Assembly: GCF_015668515.1 (NCBI RefSeq)
Contig: NZ_JADPFO010000001.1
Coordinates: 1,266,823-1,330,822 of the forward strand
From: Paraclostridium tenue
GTDB taxonomy: Bacteria; Bacillota; Clostridia; Peptostreptococcales; Peptostreptococcaceae
Length of the DNA: 64,000 bases
Reading direction: 5' to 3'
The notes below the pieces were generated by a model. The model did no database searches. It had not been told where the DNA came from and saw only the letters and a list, made by a program, of their open reading frames with translations. The translations under genes were made by a program, and so were the position numbers. Below, piece by piece: positions 1 to 8,249 of this stretch. Every line of letters begins with the position of its first letter. Positions within the stretch are counted from its first letter, which is position 1.

Positions 1-1
1 T

Positions 2-367
2 ATAGGAGAAGGAATATCTAGCCAAGGTAAAACAGTAGAGTTATTAAATGTAGAAAAAGTAAATATAGATAATATAAAAAATGAAGATATACTAATTCTA
101 GGTTGCCCCTCTATGGGTAATGAAAATCTAGAAGAAGTTGATTTTGAACCATTTATAGAATCCTTACAAAATCTAGGAAATGGTAAAAAAGCTTGCCTAT
201 TCGGTTCTTACGGATGGGGGGATGGAGAATGGATGAGAAATTGGGAAGACCAAATGAAAAATTACGGATTTGAACTTCCTCTAGAATCTGTAATAGTAAA
301 TGAATCTCCTGAAGGCGATGATGCTACTAGATGTGTTAAATATGGCGAAGATATCGCTAATTTATAA
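2..367 (+). CDS. flavodoxin, C-terminal part (5' end outside window)
   Basis: The reading frame is open from the window edge, so the gene starts upstream. The visible 121 residues carry the flavodoxin features LGCPSMG (the 60s FMN loop region) and LFGSYGWGDGEWM (the 90s loop), ending with a typical short C-terminal helix. The N-terminal strand and FMN-phosphate loop lie outside the window; about 20-25 residues are missing compared with the usual ~140. Flavodoxins are cytosolic one-electron carriers that replace ferredoxin, often under iron limitation. A bidirectional terminator follows. The nearest Met codon at 113 is internal, because the matching fold continues upstream of it. Confidence 0.88.
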   Translation: MGEGISSQGKTVELLNVEKVNIDNIKNEDILILGCPSMGNENLEEVDFEPFIESLQNLGNGKKACLFGSYGWGDGEWMRNWEDQMKNYGFELPLESVIVNESPEGDDATRCVKYGEDIANL

Positions 368-443
368 ATATAAATTTTAAATTTATAAAATTAAGCCATA
401 AATTTTATAAGTCAAAATATGTATCCTAAAAATAGTATGTTCA

Positions 444-474
444 AAAAATAGAGCCTCTTTTTGGCTCTATTTTT
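444..474. terminator. bidirectional terminator between flavodoxin and YhfC-like gene
   Basis: Perfect 12-bp hairpin (AAAAATAGAGCC / GGCTCTATTTTT) with a T-rich loop. A-run and T-run on the two sides allow use by both converging genes. Confidence 0.8.
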
Positions 475-544
475 ATATTTCCTAATTAAAATAATGTAAA
501 AATTAATTTAAATAGATTTATATTATTTATCTTGTTTTATATAA

Positions 545-1270
545 TTAATTTAACTTTTGTTTATCATATAAATTTTTAGCATATATAGTAAATCCACCTA
601 TTATAATTGCACATATAAACACATACGCTTCCACTCCCATAAAACCTACGTTAAATACTCTAGATAATATTATAATCGGAAAATTAACTAGTGTATGAAT
701 AAGTATCCCTATAAATAAATACCTTATATGATTTTCTCTAACTCCATATAAAATAATTATAGATAACCCTATGTGTATAACCATAGCACATAATCTCTCA
801 AATCCTACTATAAAAACATCTGTGGCAGTAATTCCTAAATTAAATCCATTTCCTACTAATATTCCAATTAATATAACAATACAAGAGATCCCTGTAATTA
901 ATATAGCTTCTATTCCTCCATGACCAAAGCCAAAGGCTATCCCATCACTATAAGTTCTATTATTTTTTAATATATACTTAAATGCAATATATCTTCCAAT
1001 CTCTTCAACTAATCCTGCTGTTAATGCTAAAAATATAGCACTTAGCCATGTATTTAAAAACATATTTTCATACCATTTCATTTTTGGAAAAACGAAACCT
1101 ATAAGTGGTAACCTAATTACTATTTGTGTTATAAAAAATATTAATATTCCTATAAAAAAACTTTTAATTCTCTTTTTATCTTTAATTACAAAGTAAGCTA
1201 AACTTCCTAAGGGTATTAAAAAGCATATTCCTATACTTAATATTAAAGCTAATATAATTAGCATGTTCAT
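545..1270 (-). CDS. YhfC-family (DUF2324) intramembrane protease-like protein
   Basis: About 241 residues and very hydrophobic, with roughly seven or eight membrane helices. The conserved block VEEIGRY (around residues 88-94), then GFGHGGIEA (114-122) and FERLCAMVIHIGLS, match the YhfC family, which is related to glutamic-type CPBP intramembrane proteases. The EE pair and the His residues are the presumed catalytic or metal-binding set. I chose ATG 1270 because AGAGGTG lies 6 bases upstream; a GTG nine bases earlier is part of that ribosome site. The gene stands alone and converges on the flavodoxin gene. Substrate unknown. Confidence 0.75.
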   Translation of the reverse strand: MNMLIILALILSIGICFLIPLGSLAYFVIKDKKRIKSFFIGILIFFITQIVIRLPLIGFVFPKMKWYENMFLNTWLSAIFLALTAGLVEEIGRYIAFKYILKNNRTYSDGIAFGFGHGGIEAILITGISCIVILIGILVGNGFNLGITATDVFIVGFERLCAMVIHIGLSIIILYGVRENHIRYLFIGILIHTLVNFPIIILSRVFNVGFMGVEAYVFICAIIIGGFTIYAKNLYDKQKLN

Positions 1271-1380
1271 TTTTTTCACCTCTATATTGTTATTTTTATA
1301 AATTATAAGCTTAAGTTATTATAATATCAATACTTATTTTGCAACTTAAATTTCCAAAAAATACCTTAAAATTCAAAAAA

Positions 1381-1432
1381 AATTAATAGAGCTACTTTAA
1401 AATATTAATATTTTAAAGTAGCTCTATTAATT
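1381..1432 (-). terminator. long hairpin terminator of the amidase gene
   Basis: Perfect 24-bp inverted repeat with a 4-base loop, overlapping the amidase stop codon. On the minus strand it is followed by eight T. Confidence 0.85.
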
Positions 1433-2252
1433 ATTTAACATATACGCTAGATACATATCCATATTTGCCATCAAACTTTATCTTATGCCAATCAAATTTA
1501 GTATCTATAACTTCTACCTGTTGCCCTTTTTCTAAACGTCCAATAGCTTTAAAAACACAACCTCTTCCACTTCTAACACTAACACCATCTTCTAAAGAAA
1601 TTGCTTTATTTGTGTTAATTTTAGTTTTTATACTTTTATCTATATTTAGTTGATCTGTTATCCCATTAACTATACCATTTGCTATCTTATTTTGGTACTC
1701 TTCTGTAGTTAATTTATGACCTTCATCATTACTAGATATAAATCCGCATTCTACAAGTACTGCTGGTATTTCATTATCTCTTAAAACTTGTAAATTACCT
1801 TTTTTAAATCCTCTGTTGTTTCCATTAGTGTAATTTAATAAACTATTTTGCATCTTTTGTGCAAAATTCTTATCTGATTCATTGTAATAAAATGTTTCTA
1901 ATCCTTTTGCATTTGTATCATCTGCTGAGTTTTGATGTATAGATACGAATACATCTGCACCTGATAAGTTTGATTTTTTAGCTCTTTCTCTTAGTGATAC
2001 ATATTCATCACTTTCTCTACTTGTTTCCACATCTATTCCAAGCTTTTTAAGCTTTTCTTCAACTTTATTAGCAATTTGAAAATTTATTTTATCTTCCACT
2101 CTATCCATATATGATGAACCATTATCCCTTCCACCATGGCCTGCATCTATAAATACTTTATAGTTATTTGCATTGGCTACTGTAAGAGTCGACATAAATG
2201 CTGTTGATAATACTAAAGCCGCAACACTTTTTTTAATAGTCTTAATCTTCAA
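1431..2252 (-). CDS. secreted N-acetylmuramoyl-L-alanine amidase (Amidase_3) with SH3b domain
   Basis: The protein has 273 residues. A basic N-terminus plus hydrophobic core gives a signal peptide of about 28 residues (cut near ANA-NN). The Amidase_3 domain spans about 31-205 with zinc and catalytic residues visible: His39 in DAGHGG, Glu53, His106 in SIHQNS and Glu168 in LVECGFIS. A bacterial SH3 domain (about 215-273, VSVRSGRG...KGQQVEVI) would bind the wall. It cleaves the bond between MurNAc and L-Ala of the stem peptide, in cell separation or sporulation-type lysis. Start ATG is preceded by AAGGAGG. Monocistronic between two terminators. Confidence 0.9.
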   Translation of the reverse strand: MKIKTIKKSVAALVLSTAFMSTLTVANANNYKVFIDAGHGGRDNGSSYMDRVEDKINFQIANKVEEKLKKLGIDVETSRESDEYVSLRERAKKSNLSGADVFVSIHQNSADDTNAKGLETFYYNESDKNFAQKMQNSLLNYTNGNNRGFKKGNLQVLRDNEIPAVLVECGFISSNDEGHKLTTEEYQNKIANGIVNGITDQLNIDKSIKTKINTNKAISLEDGVSVRSGRGCVFKAIGRLEKGQQVEVIDTKFDWHKIKFDGKYGYVSSVYVK

Positions 2253-2410
2253 AAAATTCCTCCTTTTTAACCTTTATGTAATATTTACTCTACAGATTAT
2301 TATACATATTTTATTATTTTTTTCAATACTGTATACAATAAATTGTAAATATTTGTCTATTTATATATATTTCATCTTTTAAATATTTAATCTTTAAAAA
2401 TATTTTGCAC

Positions 2411-2450
2411 AAAAAAACGAGCTCCTTTTTTAAAAATGAGCTCATTTTTT
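2411..2450 (-). terminator. terminator downstream of cysteine-rich gene
   Basis: GAGCTC arms flanked by A7 and T6 tracts around a 13-base loop. It separates the gene at 2485-3057 from the amidase gene. Confidence 0.7.
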
Positions 2451-2484
2451 AATTTTATACAATTGTCAAAAATTAAAATATCAA

Positions 2485-3057
2485 CTAACAATCATAGTTT
2501 CCTTTTTCATAACATTTATTTGGTCTACATATTTTACTTGAATGTTTGCAGCAATCTTCTTCCCATGGAACCAATATGGGATGACTACAATTATCTCCAA
2601 AACATTCAACAATATTATGAAGTGCACATTCTAGCCTATCTAATAAGTCATCTATGCCCTCTTGGTCTTTTATAGCATTATTTACATTACACAAAGATTT
2701 ATCTTGAGATGTTTGAGCTTTTTCTAAATTTTTAACTATATTACATAAAGATTTTATAGCATCTTCTAAAGCTTTTTGTATTTTCTCTAAATCATTAGCC
2801 AATTTACATACATCATTTTCAATTTTACTTAATGCATTTTTTACATCTTCTTGATTTTCTTTAGCATAATTTAAGTGATCACCTAAATTATCATTTTTAT
2901 TTCTTATTCTATCTAAGATTTCTTTAGCTTCGCAAATTTCTCTTTTACATTTTTTGGATTCATAGCAGTTATCACTACATTTGTAATAGCATACGTTATC
3001 CCATTTTCTACTACTGATATTTCCACATTCACTCCACACTTTGTTTTTGCAACTCAT
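2485..3057 (-). CDS. cysteine-rich coiled-coil protein, candidate spore-surface protein
   Basis: About 190 residues with 18 cysteines: a Cys-rich head (to about residue 45), a Leu/Lys/Glu coiled-coil middle (about 45-155) with four isolated Cys, and a Cys-rich tail with a CC pair ending in C. There is no signal peptide or membrane segment. I placed the start at ATG 3057, because AAAGGGTG lies 9 bases before it; a GTG 12 bases upstream is inside that site. The gene at 7691-8137 has the same plan and the same ribosome site. High Cys plus coiled coil is seen in clostridial spore coat and exosporium proteins such as CdeC/CdeM; that link is inference from composition only. Confidence 0.6.
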   Translation of the reverse strand: MSCKNKVWSECGNISSRKWDNVCYYKCSDNCYESKKCKREICEAKEILDRIRNKNDNLGDHLNYAKENQEDVKNALSKIENDVCKLANDLEKIQKALEDAIKSLCNIVKNLEKAQTSQDKSLCNVNNAIKDQEGIDDLLDRLECALHNIVECFGDNCSHPILVPWEEDCCKHSSKICRPNKCYEKGNYDC

Positions 3058-3195
3058 AAAATTTCTCACCCTTTATTAAAGTTTCAGAGCTATGCCTCTG
3101 TAATATATATTATGACTGCATCTATAAATTGTGACTTTTTTAGCTTTTATATCAATTAGTAAAACTTTTTATAAAATAGTGTAATACAAAATAAA

Positions 3196-4398
3196 TCATT
3201 CAGTTTTTATATGTAATATTCTCTCTATAATATACACACATCCTCTAAAACCAATATATGGTGTGTCTGAGCATATACTAGCTTTATCTAAGTTTGTATT
3301 AGTAACTTGTAAGTCCATTTTTGAATCATGATACATATCTATACTTTGACCATCACCTAAAAGTATTAACAGTTCTTTATTATTTAGATAATCCATTCTC
3401 TCTAACTTTGTAGCATTTAATTCATCACATATAATTTTATGTAGTATTTCTTTTCTATCAACTTTAAGTCCTAATTCTTTTAGCATATCACTCATACCTG
3501 TAACAGTATCCATATCTCCAAATACTGCACAATCTTTACTTTCTTCATAAAAGTATAGTTTTCTTTTCATATTAAACATACATTTTTTTACATGGTGTAT
3601 TTCTTTATTGTACTTGTCTTCATCTAGTTCATAGCCATCTATTTTTTTTGTAGCTTCTACAAATTTAATAGTATTTTTTAGCCCATATAGATTTTTATAA
3701 ATGTATGGTATATTACACTTTTCATGCATACACTGTGCTGCTTTTAAACCTTCTTTTCTAACTACTATATTTAAAGATGCTTTTCCTGCATTTTCAATAT
3801 CTTCTATACTCGAATCAGCTGTAAATATTGTATTTACATCTTTATTAAACAATTCTTTCATAATTCTTTCTAACTCTTTAACATCTGATACGTAGTTATA
3901 CTTATCTATATTAAACCCTAATATATTATATTTATTAAAATCTTTATGATTACTTTTAACTATTTTATTAGCTAAAATTTCTAATGCCTCTTCAACCCCT
4001 ACATTATATTCATCTTTTAATCCACCAGTAGTTATAGGTATTAACTTTGCAGTTATATTGTCTTTTAAACTTTCACAAATATTTAATATATTATTTTTTA
4101 TTATAGGATCTTTAGTTAATATCATAATAAATATATATTTAGTATCTGTATTTTTATCTATTTCTATTATAGCTTTTTCAAGCCTATCATACTCCTCAAA
4201 ATTAATATCACCTTGTTCTATATTAATATAGTGTACTTTTGCTTCATCTTCACCATTTAAATTCCCTTCATTTTTTTCTTTACAGTTAGTATTTTTAACT
4301 GGTTCAAACTCAACAACACAAGCATCTTTTATAGATGATAATGTCCATATTATACCTACTTCATCATTAGCTACTGGGAAATGTTTATAAACATTCAT
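3196..4398 (-). CDS. nitrogenase component 1-like (NifDK/NifEN superfamily) protein, orphan
   Basis: About 400 residues. The opening KHFPVANDEVGIIWTLSSIK matches the start of stand-alone nitrogenase component 1-type oxidoreductases of clostridia, and the layout of three Rossmann-like lobes (ILGFNIDKYN...; AAQCMHEKCNIPYIY; DCAVFGDMDTVTGM) fits NifD/K/E/N relatives. The start is ATG 4398 with GGGAGG upstream; an earlier in-frame codon lies before that site. The usual partner genes, a NifH-like reductase and a second component 1 subunit, are not nearby. The normally conserved GPxGTTH-type loop is replaced by EPVKNTNC. The reaction cannot be predicted; it need not reduce nitrogen. Confidence 0.7.
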   Translation of the reverse strand: MNVYKHFPVANDEVGIIWTLSSIKDACVVEFEPVKNTNCKEKNEGNLNGEDEAKVHYINIEQGDINFEEYDRLEKAIIEIDKNTDTKYIFIMILTKDPIIKNNILNICESLKDNITAKLIPITTGGLKDEYNVGVEEALEILANKIVKSNHKDFNKYNILGFNIDKYNYVSDVKELERIMKELFNKDVNTIFTADSSIEDIENAGKASLNIVVRKEGLKAAQCMHEKCNIPYIYKNLYGLKNTIKFVEATKKIDGYELDEDKYNKEIHHVKKCMFNMKRKLYFYEESKDCAVFGDMDTVTGMSDMLKELGLKVDRKEILHKIICDELNATKLERMDYLNNKELLILLGDGQSIDMYHDSKMDLQVTNTNLDKASICSDTPYIGFRGCVYIIERILHIKTE

Positions 4399-4833
4399 AC
4401 ATAATACCTCCCATATTGTTGTTTTAATTACCAATAAATTTGACTAAATCTTTTACTATAGCTAGATTATATTTTGCCTACATATGGGTTATGTCCTTTT
4501 TAGTAAATTTTATTTAAGTGGTTTATTTTATTTGTATAATCTTCTATTTTTAAAATTTAGGTATATTACCCCAAATTATTCAAAAAGTCTACAATTTTAA
4601 AAGCCATCATTGGAGTGTTTTCATATATAAGCCTTTTTGCTTTTAGTAATAAACTTATCCCAAGAAAACTTTATCCTCTTTGCTGGATTCGGTTTTATTT
4701 TATTTTATACCCAATATTTTTGGTATTAATCTTAAAATTTTTTTAATTTCATATTTAAATATCACATAATTTATACACAAAATATTGTAGTAAATAAGCT
4801 TTCAAACTGTACTTATGAATAAAAACTATTTTT
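4399..4833. other. AT-rich intergenic stretch, no intact gene
   Basis: No open frame with a ribosome site was found. On the minus strand, around 4570-4690, two overlapping frames read gene-like peptides (for example KFSWDKFITKSK in one frame and IYENTPMMAFKIVDFLNNLG in the next) that would join by one frameshift. This may be a relic of a lost gene, but it is weak. Confidence 0.3.
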
Positions 4834-4867
4834 CAAAAAAATAAGAAGAGTACCATACTCTCCTTAT
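4834..4867 (-). terminator. terminator of the gene at 4927-5343
   Basis: ATAAGAAGAGTA / TACTCTCCTTAT hairpin with one mismatch and a 3-base loop, followed on the minus strand by seven T. Confidence 0.75.
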
Positions 4868-4926
4868 CTATAATTTAATATTAATAATTTTAATTTTCTC
4901 ATCAACGATGATTTTAGTAATTTAAT

Positions 4927-5343
4927 TCAATATTTAAAGCTATCCAAATGCTTACAAAAATCATTAAATTCTTTTATATCTTTTATATTTTGTAAATCAC
5001 AAATTCCAATCATATACTTACTATATTTATGATATAAAAATTGAACTTTATATATCTCACATTCACTAAATCCATCCTTAAAAGAATATGAATAAGGTAT
5101 AAAATCATTTAAATTACTTTCAAAATACTTTATTTTAGCAAAGCAAAGTTTATGTATTTGAAAAACCATGGCAAGTGCAGTGTGCCTTTCTACAAACTTT
5201 TGTGAAAAATATTCAATAGGCTGATATTTATTTTTTGGATGTCTATATTCCCAATTAGAACTAGAATTTAAATGGAGCCTATATTTTTGTATAACTTTTA
5301 ATTTTTGTTCATCTAATTTAGATTCTATTGAAGTTGATTCCAA
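4927..5343 (-). CDS. hypothetical protein, about 138 residues
   Basis: Not recognised. Soluble and rich in Lys, Tyr and Phe, with a central stretch WEYRHPKNKYQPIEYF and no signal peptide or membrane helix. The frame opens at TTG 5397, but a strong AAAGGGGGG site lies just upstream of TTG 5343, so I prefer the shorter form starting LESTSIESKL. It is a single gene with its own terminator. Without a search, nothing more can be said about its role. Confidence 0.5.
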   Translation of the reverse strand: MESTSIESKLDEQKLKVIQKYRLHLNSSSNWEYRHPKNKYQPIEYFSQKFVERHTALAMVFQIHKLCFAKIKYFESNLNDFIPYSYSFKDGFSECEIYKVQFLYHKYSKYMIGICDLQNIKDIKEFNDFCKHLDSFKY

Positions 5344-5462
5344 AACAATACCCCCCTTTGATTTTATTATATCAACTAATTTTGCACTTATAAACAATAG
5401 CTTTATTCATATAGATTATTTCTATTATATATAATAGAAAAATTATAAAATACTATAATAAA

Positions 5463-5504
5463 AAAATAGGTATGAATTGAATAAATTCAAATTCTACCTA
5501 TTTT
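5463..5504 (-). terminator. terminator of the IscU-like/GGGtGRT operon
   Basis: AAAATAGGTA / TACCTATTTT outer stem and GAATT / AATTC inner stem. On the minus strand it ends in TTTTTTT. Confidence 0.75.
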
Positions 5505-5512
5505 CAAATTTC

Positions 5513-6511
5513 TTATTTAAAACTTTCTTCAACAGCAACAGCTATTGCAACTGTAGCTCCAACCATAGGATTATTACCCATTCCTATAAGTCCCATCATT
5601 TCAACGTGTGCTGGAACAGAAGAAGAACCCGCAAATTGTGCATCTGAATGCATTCTTCCCATAGTATCAGTCATACCATAAGAAGCTGGTCCTGCTGCCA
5701 TATTATCAGGATGAAGAGTTCTGCCTGTACCTCCCCCAGAAGCTACTGAGAAATATTTTTTACCTTCTTGATAACACTCTTTTTTATAAGTTCCAGCTAC
5801 TGGATGTTGGAATCTTGTTGGGTTAGTTGAATTCCCTGTTATAGAAACATCAACTCCCTCATGATGCATTATTGCAACACCTTCTCTAACATCATCACAT
5901 CCATAGCATCTTACTTTGCTTCTTTCTCCTTTAGAGAAAGCTTTTTCTCTTACTATTTTTAGTTCTCCAGTATAATAATCAAACTCTGTTTGAACATATG
6001 TAAATCCATTAATTCTAGATATTATATAAGCTGCATCTTTTCCAAGACCATTTAATATAACTCTTAAATCTTCTTTTCTAACTTTATTTGCTTTTTCAGC
6101 TATTTTTATAGCACCTTCTGCTGCTGCAAAAGATTCATGTCCTGCTAAGAAAGCAAAACATTTAGTTTCATCTCTTAAAAGCATTCCACCTAAATTTCCA
6201 TGTCCAAGTCCTACTTTTCTATCATCAGCAACAGAACCTGGAATACAAAATGCTTGTAAGCCTTCACCTATAGCTTCTGCTGCATCTGCTGCTTTCATAC
6301 ATTCTTTTTTTATAGCTATTGCTGCTCCTAATGTATATGCCCAGCAAGCATTTTCAAATGCTATGTTTTGAGTATCCTTAACTATTTGATAAGGGTCAAA
6401 TCCCTTTGATTTGCAAAGTTCTCTGCATTCTTCTATAGAATTAAATCCGTATTTTTCAAGTACAGGAGTTATTTGATTTATTCTTCTTTCATAACTTTCA
6501 AATAAAGCCAT
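5513..6511 (-). CDS. GGGtGRT protein (conserved, function unknown)
   Basis: The protein has 332 residues and carries the family-defining motif GGGTGRT at residues 259-265, followed by LHPDNMAAGPASYG, and the Gly-rich block GLGHGNLGGMLLRDE near 101-115. Conserved Cys occur at 202 and 205 (RCYGC). The family is named only from this motif; its reaction is unknown. It lies 21 bp downstream of an IscU/NifU-like gene, an association I recall from other anaerobes, which suggests an iron-sulfur or sulfur-transfer job (inference). ATG 6511 follows AAGGAAGGTGA. Cytosolic; no signal peptide. Confidence 0.88.
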   Translation of the reverse strand: MALFESYERRINQITPVLEKYGFNSIEECRELCKSKGFDPYQIVKDTQNIAFENACWAYTLGAAIAIKKECMKAADAAEAIGEGLQAFCIPGSVADDRKVGLGHGNLGGMLLRDETKCFAFLAGHESFAAAEGAIKIAEKANKVRKEDLRVILNGLGKDAAYIISRINGFTYVQTEFDYYTGELKIVREKAFSKGERSKVRCYGCDDVREGVAIMHHEGVDVSITGNSTNPTRFQHPVAGTYKKECYQEGKKYFSVASGGGTGRTLHPDNMAAGPASYGMTDTMGRMHSDAQFAGSSSVPAHVEMMGLIGMGNNPMVGATVAIAVAVEESFK

Positions 6512-6532
6512 TTAAGTTCACCTTCCTTTTTT

Positions 6533-7225
6533 TTATTCATGTCTTGGGTCTATAACTTTAACACCTTCATTAAATCTACCGTATGTAGATTTAGCTTTTT
6601 CTAGTGCTTCATTAGCTTCCATACCCTTAGATACCATTTCCATCATTTTCCCAAGGTGAACATACTCATATCCTATTATTTCACTATCTTCATCTAAAGC
6701 TACTTTAGTTATATATCCTTCTGCCATTTCTAAATATCTAGGTCCTTTTTCAAGACTTCCATACATAGTTCCAACTTGACTTCTAAGTCCTTTTCCTAAA
6801 TCTTCAAGTCCAGCACCTACTGGTAAGCCTCCTTCTGAAAATGCTGTTTGGCTTCTACCATATACTATTTGTAAGAAAAGTTCTCTCATAGCAGTATTTA
6901 TTGCATCACATACTAAATCAGTATTTAATGCTTCTAATATGGTTTTCCCAGGAAGTATTTCAGATGCCATAGCAGCTGAATGTGTCATTCCTGAACATCC
7001 TATTGTTTCAACTAACGCTTCTTGTATTATCCCATCTTTAACATTTAATGTTAATTTACATGCTCCTTGCTGAGGTGCACACCAACCTACACCATGAGTT
7101 AATCCTGATATATCTGTTATTTGTTTCGCTTTTACCCACTTACCTTCTTCAGGTATTGGTGCTGGTCCATGATTAGGGCCTTTGTTTATTTTACACATAT
7201 TTGTGATTTCTGTTGTGTAAATCAT
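6533..7225 (-). CDS. IscU/NifU-N-like iron-sulfur cluster scaffold protein
   Basis: The protein has 230 residues, longer than the ~130 of ordinary IscU. The scaffold-like cysteines Cys49 (GWCAP), Cys56 (GACKL) and Cys77 in ETIGCSGMTHSAA resemble the NifU N-terminal pattern. The C-terminal half (about 130-230) is an extension typical of the copy paired with GGGtGRT proteins. IscU-type proteins assemble [2Fe-2S] or [4Fe-4S] clusters before handing them to enzymes. It is translated from ATG 7225 after GGAAGGAG and is co-transcribed with the downstream GGGtGRT gene and probably the small gene upstream. No cysteine desulfurase lies adjacent. Confidence 0.8.
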   Translation of the reverse strand: MIYTTEITNMCKINKGPNHGPAPIPEEGKWVKAKQITDISGLTHGVGWCAPQQGACKLTLNVKDGIIQEALVETIGCSGMTHSAAMASEILPGKTILEALNTDLVCDAINTAMRELFLQIVYGRSQTAFSEGGLPVGAGLEDLGKGLRSQVGTMYGSLEKGPRYLEMAEGYITKVALDEDSEIIGYEYVHLGKMMEMVSKGMEANEALEKAKSTYGRFNEGVKVIDPRHE

Positions 7226-7261
7226 AAGAAAGCTCCTTCCTCGGCATAATTTTTTAATATT

Positions 7262-7447
7262 TTATAAATCATCTACATCTTGTATTGGTCTGATTTGTTT
7301 TCCTTTTGGACAACCTGTATAATGTCCATCTGGATCAGACTCACTTGTGTTTTCCTCTAAAATAGAGTTTACAACTGAACTTATTCGTTGTTTTTTCTCA
7401 TTAAAACTCTCTTTTTTAATATTTCTTTTGATATTGTTTTCCTTCAT
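7262..7447 (-). CDS. small conserved protein with SDPDGxYTG...PIQDVDDL tail
   Basis: The protein has 61 residues. The N-terminal half is basic and helical (KENNIKRNIKKESFNEKK); the C-terminal half has SDPDGHYTG (37-45) and ends PIQDVDDL. I recall a similar DPxGSYTG...PVQDADDL ending in small clostridial proteins of unknown function. The ribosome site GAGGTGA lies 7 bases before ATG 7447. It sits 36 bp upstream of the IscU-like gene on the same strand, so it probably leads that operon. No enzymatic motif. Confidence 0.6.
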   Translation of the reverse strand: MKENNIKRNIKKESFNEKKQRISSVVNSILEENTSESDPDGHYTGCPKGKQIRPIQDVDDL

Positions 7448-7639
7448 ATTAAATCACCTCATAATTAGGATTACCAATAATATAAATATTAAAAACTTAA
7501 TAGATGAAAACCTAATACGTATTTATTATATTACTATGTTAAATTTAAATCAATGTCAGTTTTATAATACCTAATATTCATATTTTTCTACCTTTTTTGA
7601 TATATCTATATTTCATGATTTTTCAGTAAATTATAATTA

Positions 7640-7666
7640 AAATTAAAAGTAGCATAAAAATGCTAC
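7640..7666 (-). terminator. terminator of the second cysteine-rich gene
   Basis: GTAGCAT / ATGCTAC hairpin with a 4-base loop and a T-rich tail on the minus strand. Confidence 0.65.
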
Positions 7667-7690
7667 CTTCAATTAATATTTATTATGATT

Positions 7691-8137
7691 TTAACATCCC
7701 CAATTATGATTACACTTACAAGAGTGATCACATGTATGTTTGTCATCCTTACATTCTATTTTCCACTCACAATCATTTATACTACATCCACATTCTTCTT
7801 TATGGCATTCTTTAAAACATTGAACGCTTGCTTCCAAGCAATCTTTAGCTTGTTTCATTAGTTCTTCACCTTGTCTTGATAACCTTTTATACTCTTCCCA
7901 CAAGCAATTAGCTCTTGAACATTCTTCTATTGATTGTTGTTTAAGTCTCTCTGCTCTTTGTTGTGCTTGTCTAGCTTGTTGAGCAATTCTATTAGCTCTT
8001 TCTATTATACAATTAGCTTGTTCACATTTTTCTCTTGATATTTCTTGAAATTTACTACATTCACAGCAATCATTATCATGTTTTTTGTTACATCCTTGGT
8101 TAAATTTATTACACTTTTTTTTGCAATTGTTTGACAT
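7691..8137 (-). CDS. cysteine-rich (about 14% Cys) coiled-coil protein, candidate spore-surface protein
   Basis: About 148 residues with 21 cysteines. The head is packed with Cys and Lys (CKKKCNKF, CCEC), followed by a Gln/Arg/Ala coiled coil (ANRIAQQARQAQQRAERLKQ) and a tail of Cys/His clusters (CFKECHKEECGC; CDHSCKCNHNWGC). Such a tail could bind metal or cross-link. Start ATG 8137 has AAAGGGTG 6 bases upstream, as for the gene at 2485-3057; a GTG nine bases earlier lies in that site. The matching architecture suggests the two act in the same structure, perhaps a spore coat or exosporium. Expression class is not visible. Confidence 0.6.
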   Translation of the reverse strand: MSNNCKKKCNKFNQGCNKKHDNDCCECSKFQEISREKCEQANCIIERANRIAQQARQAQQRAERLKQQSIEECSRANCLWEEYKRLSRQGEELMKQAKDCLEASVQCFKECHKEECGCSINDCEWKIECKDDKHTCDHSCKCNHNWGC

Positions 8138-8249
8138 AACATTCACCCTTTATATTTTTTCTGATATGATATATTAAATATCAATATCTTAATAATATAT
8201 ATGTATTATTTCTACAAAATGTTATATCAACTATATTTATTTTTACTAA

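Noticed and set aside
4570-4690. Possible pseudogene right of the nitrogenase-like gene
   Set aside because: Two short gene-like frames on the minus strand cannot be tied to any family; listed only as weak relic sequence.
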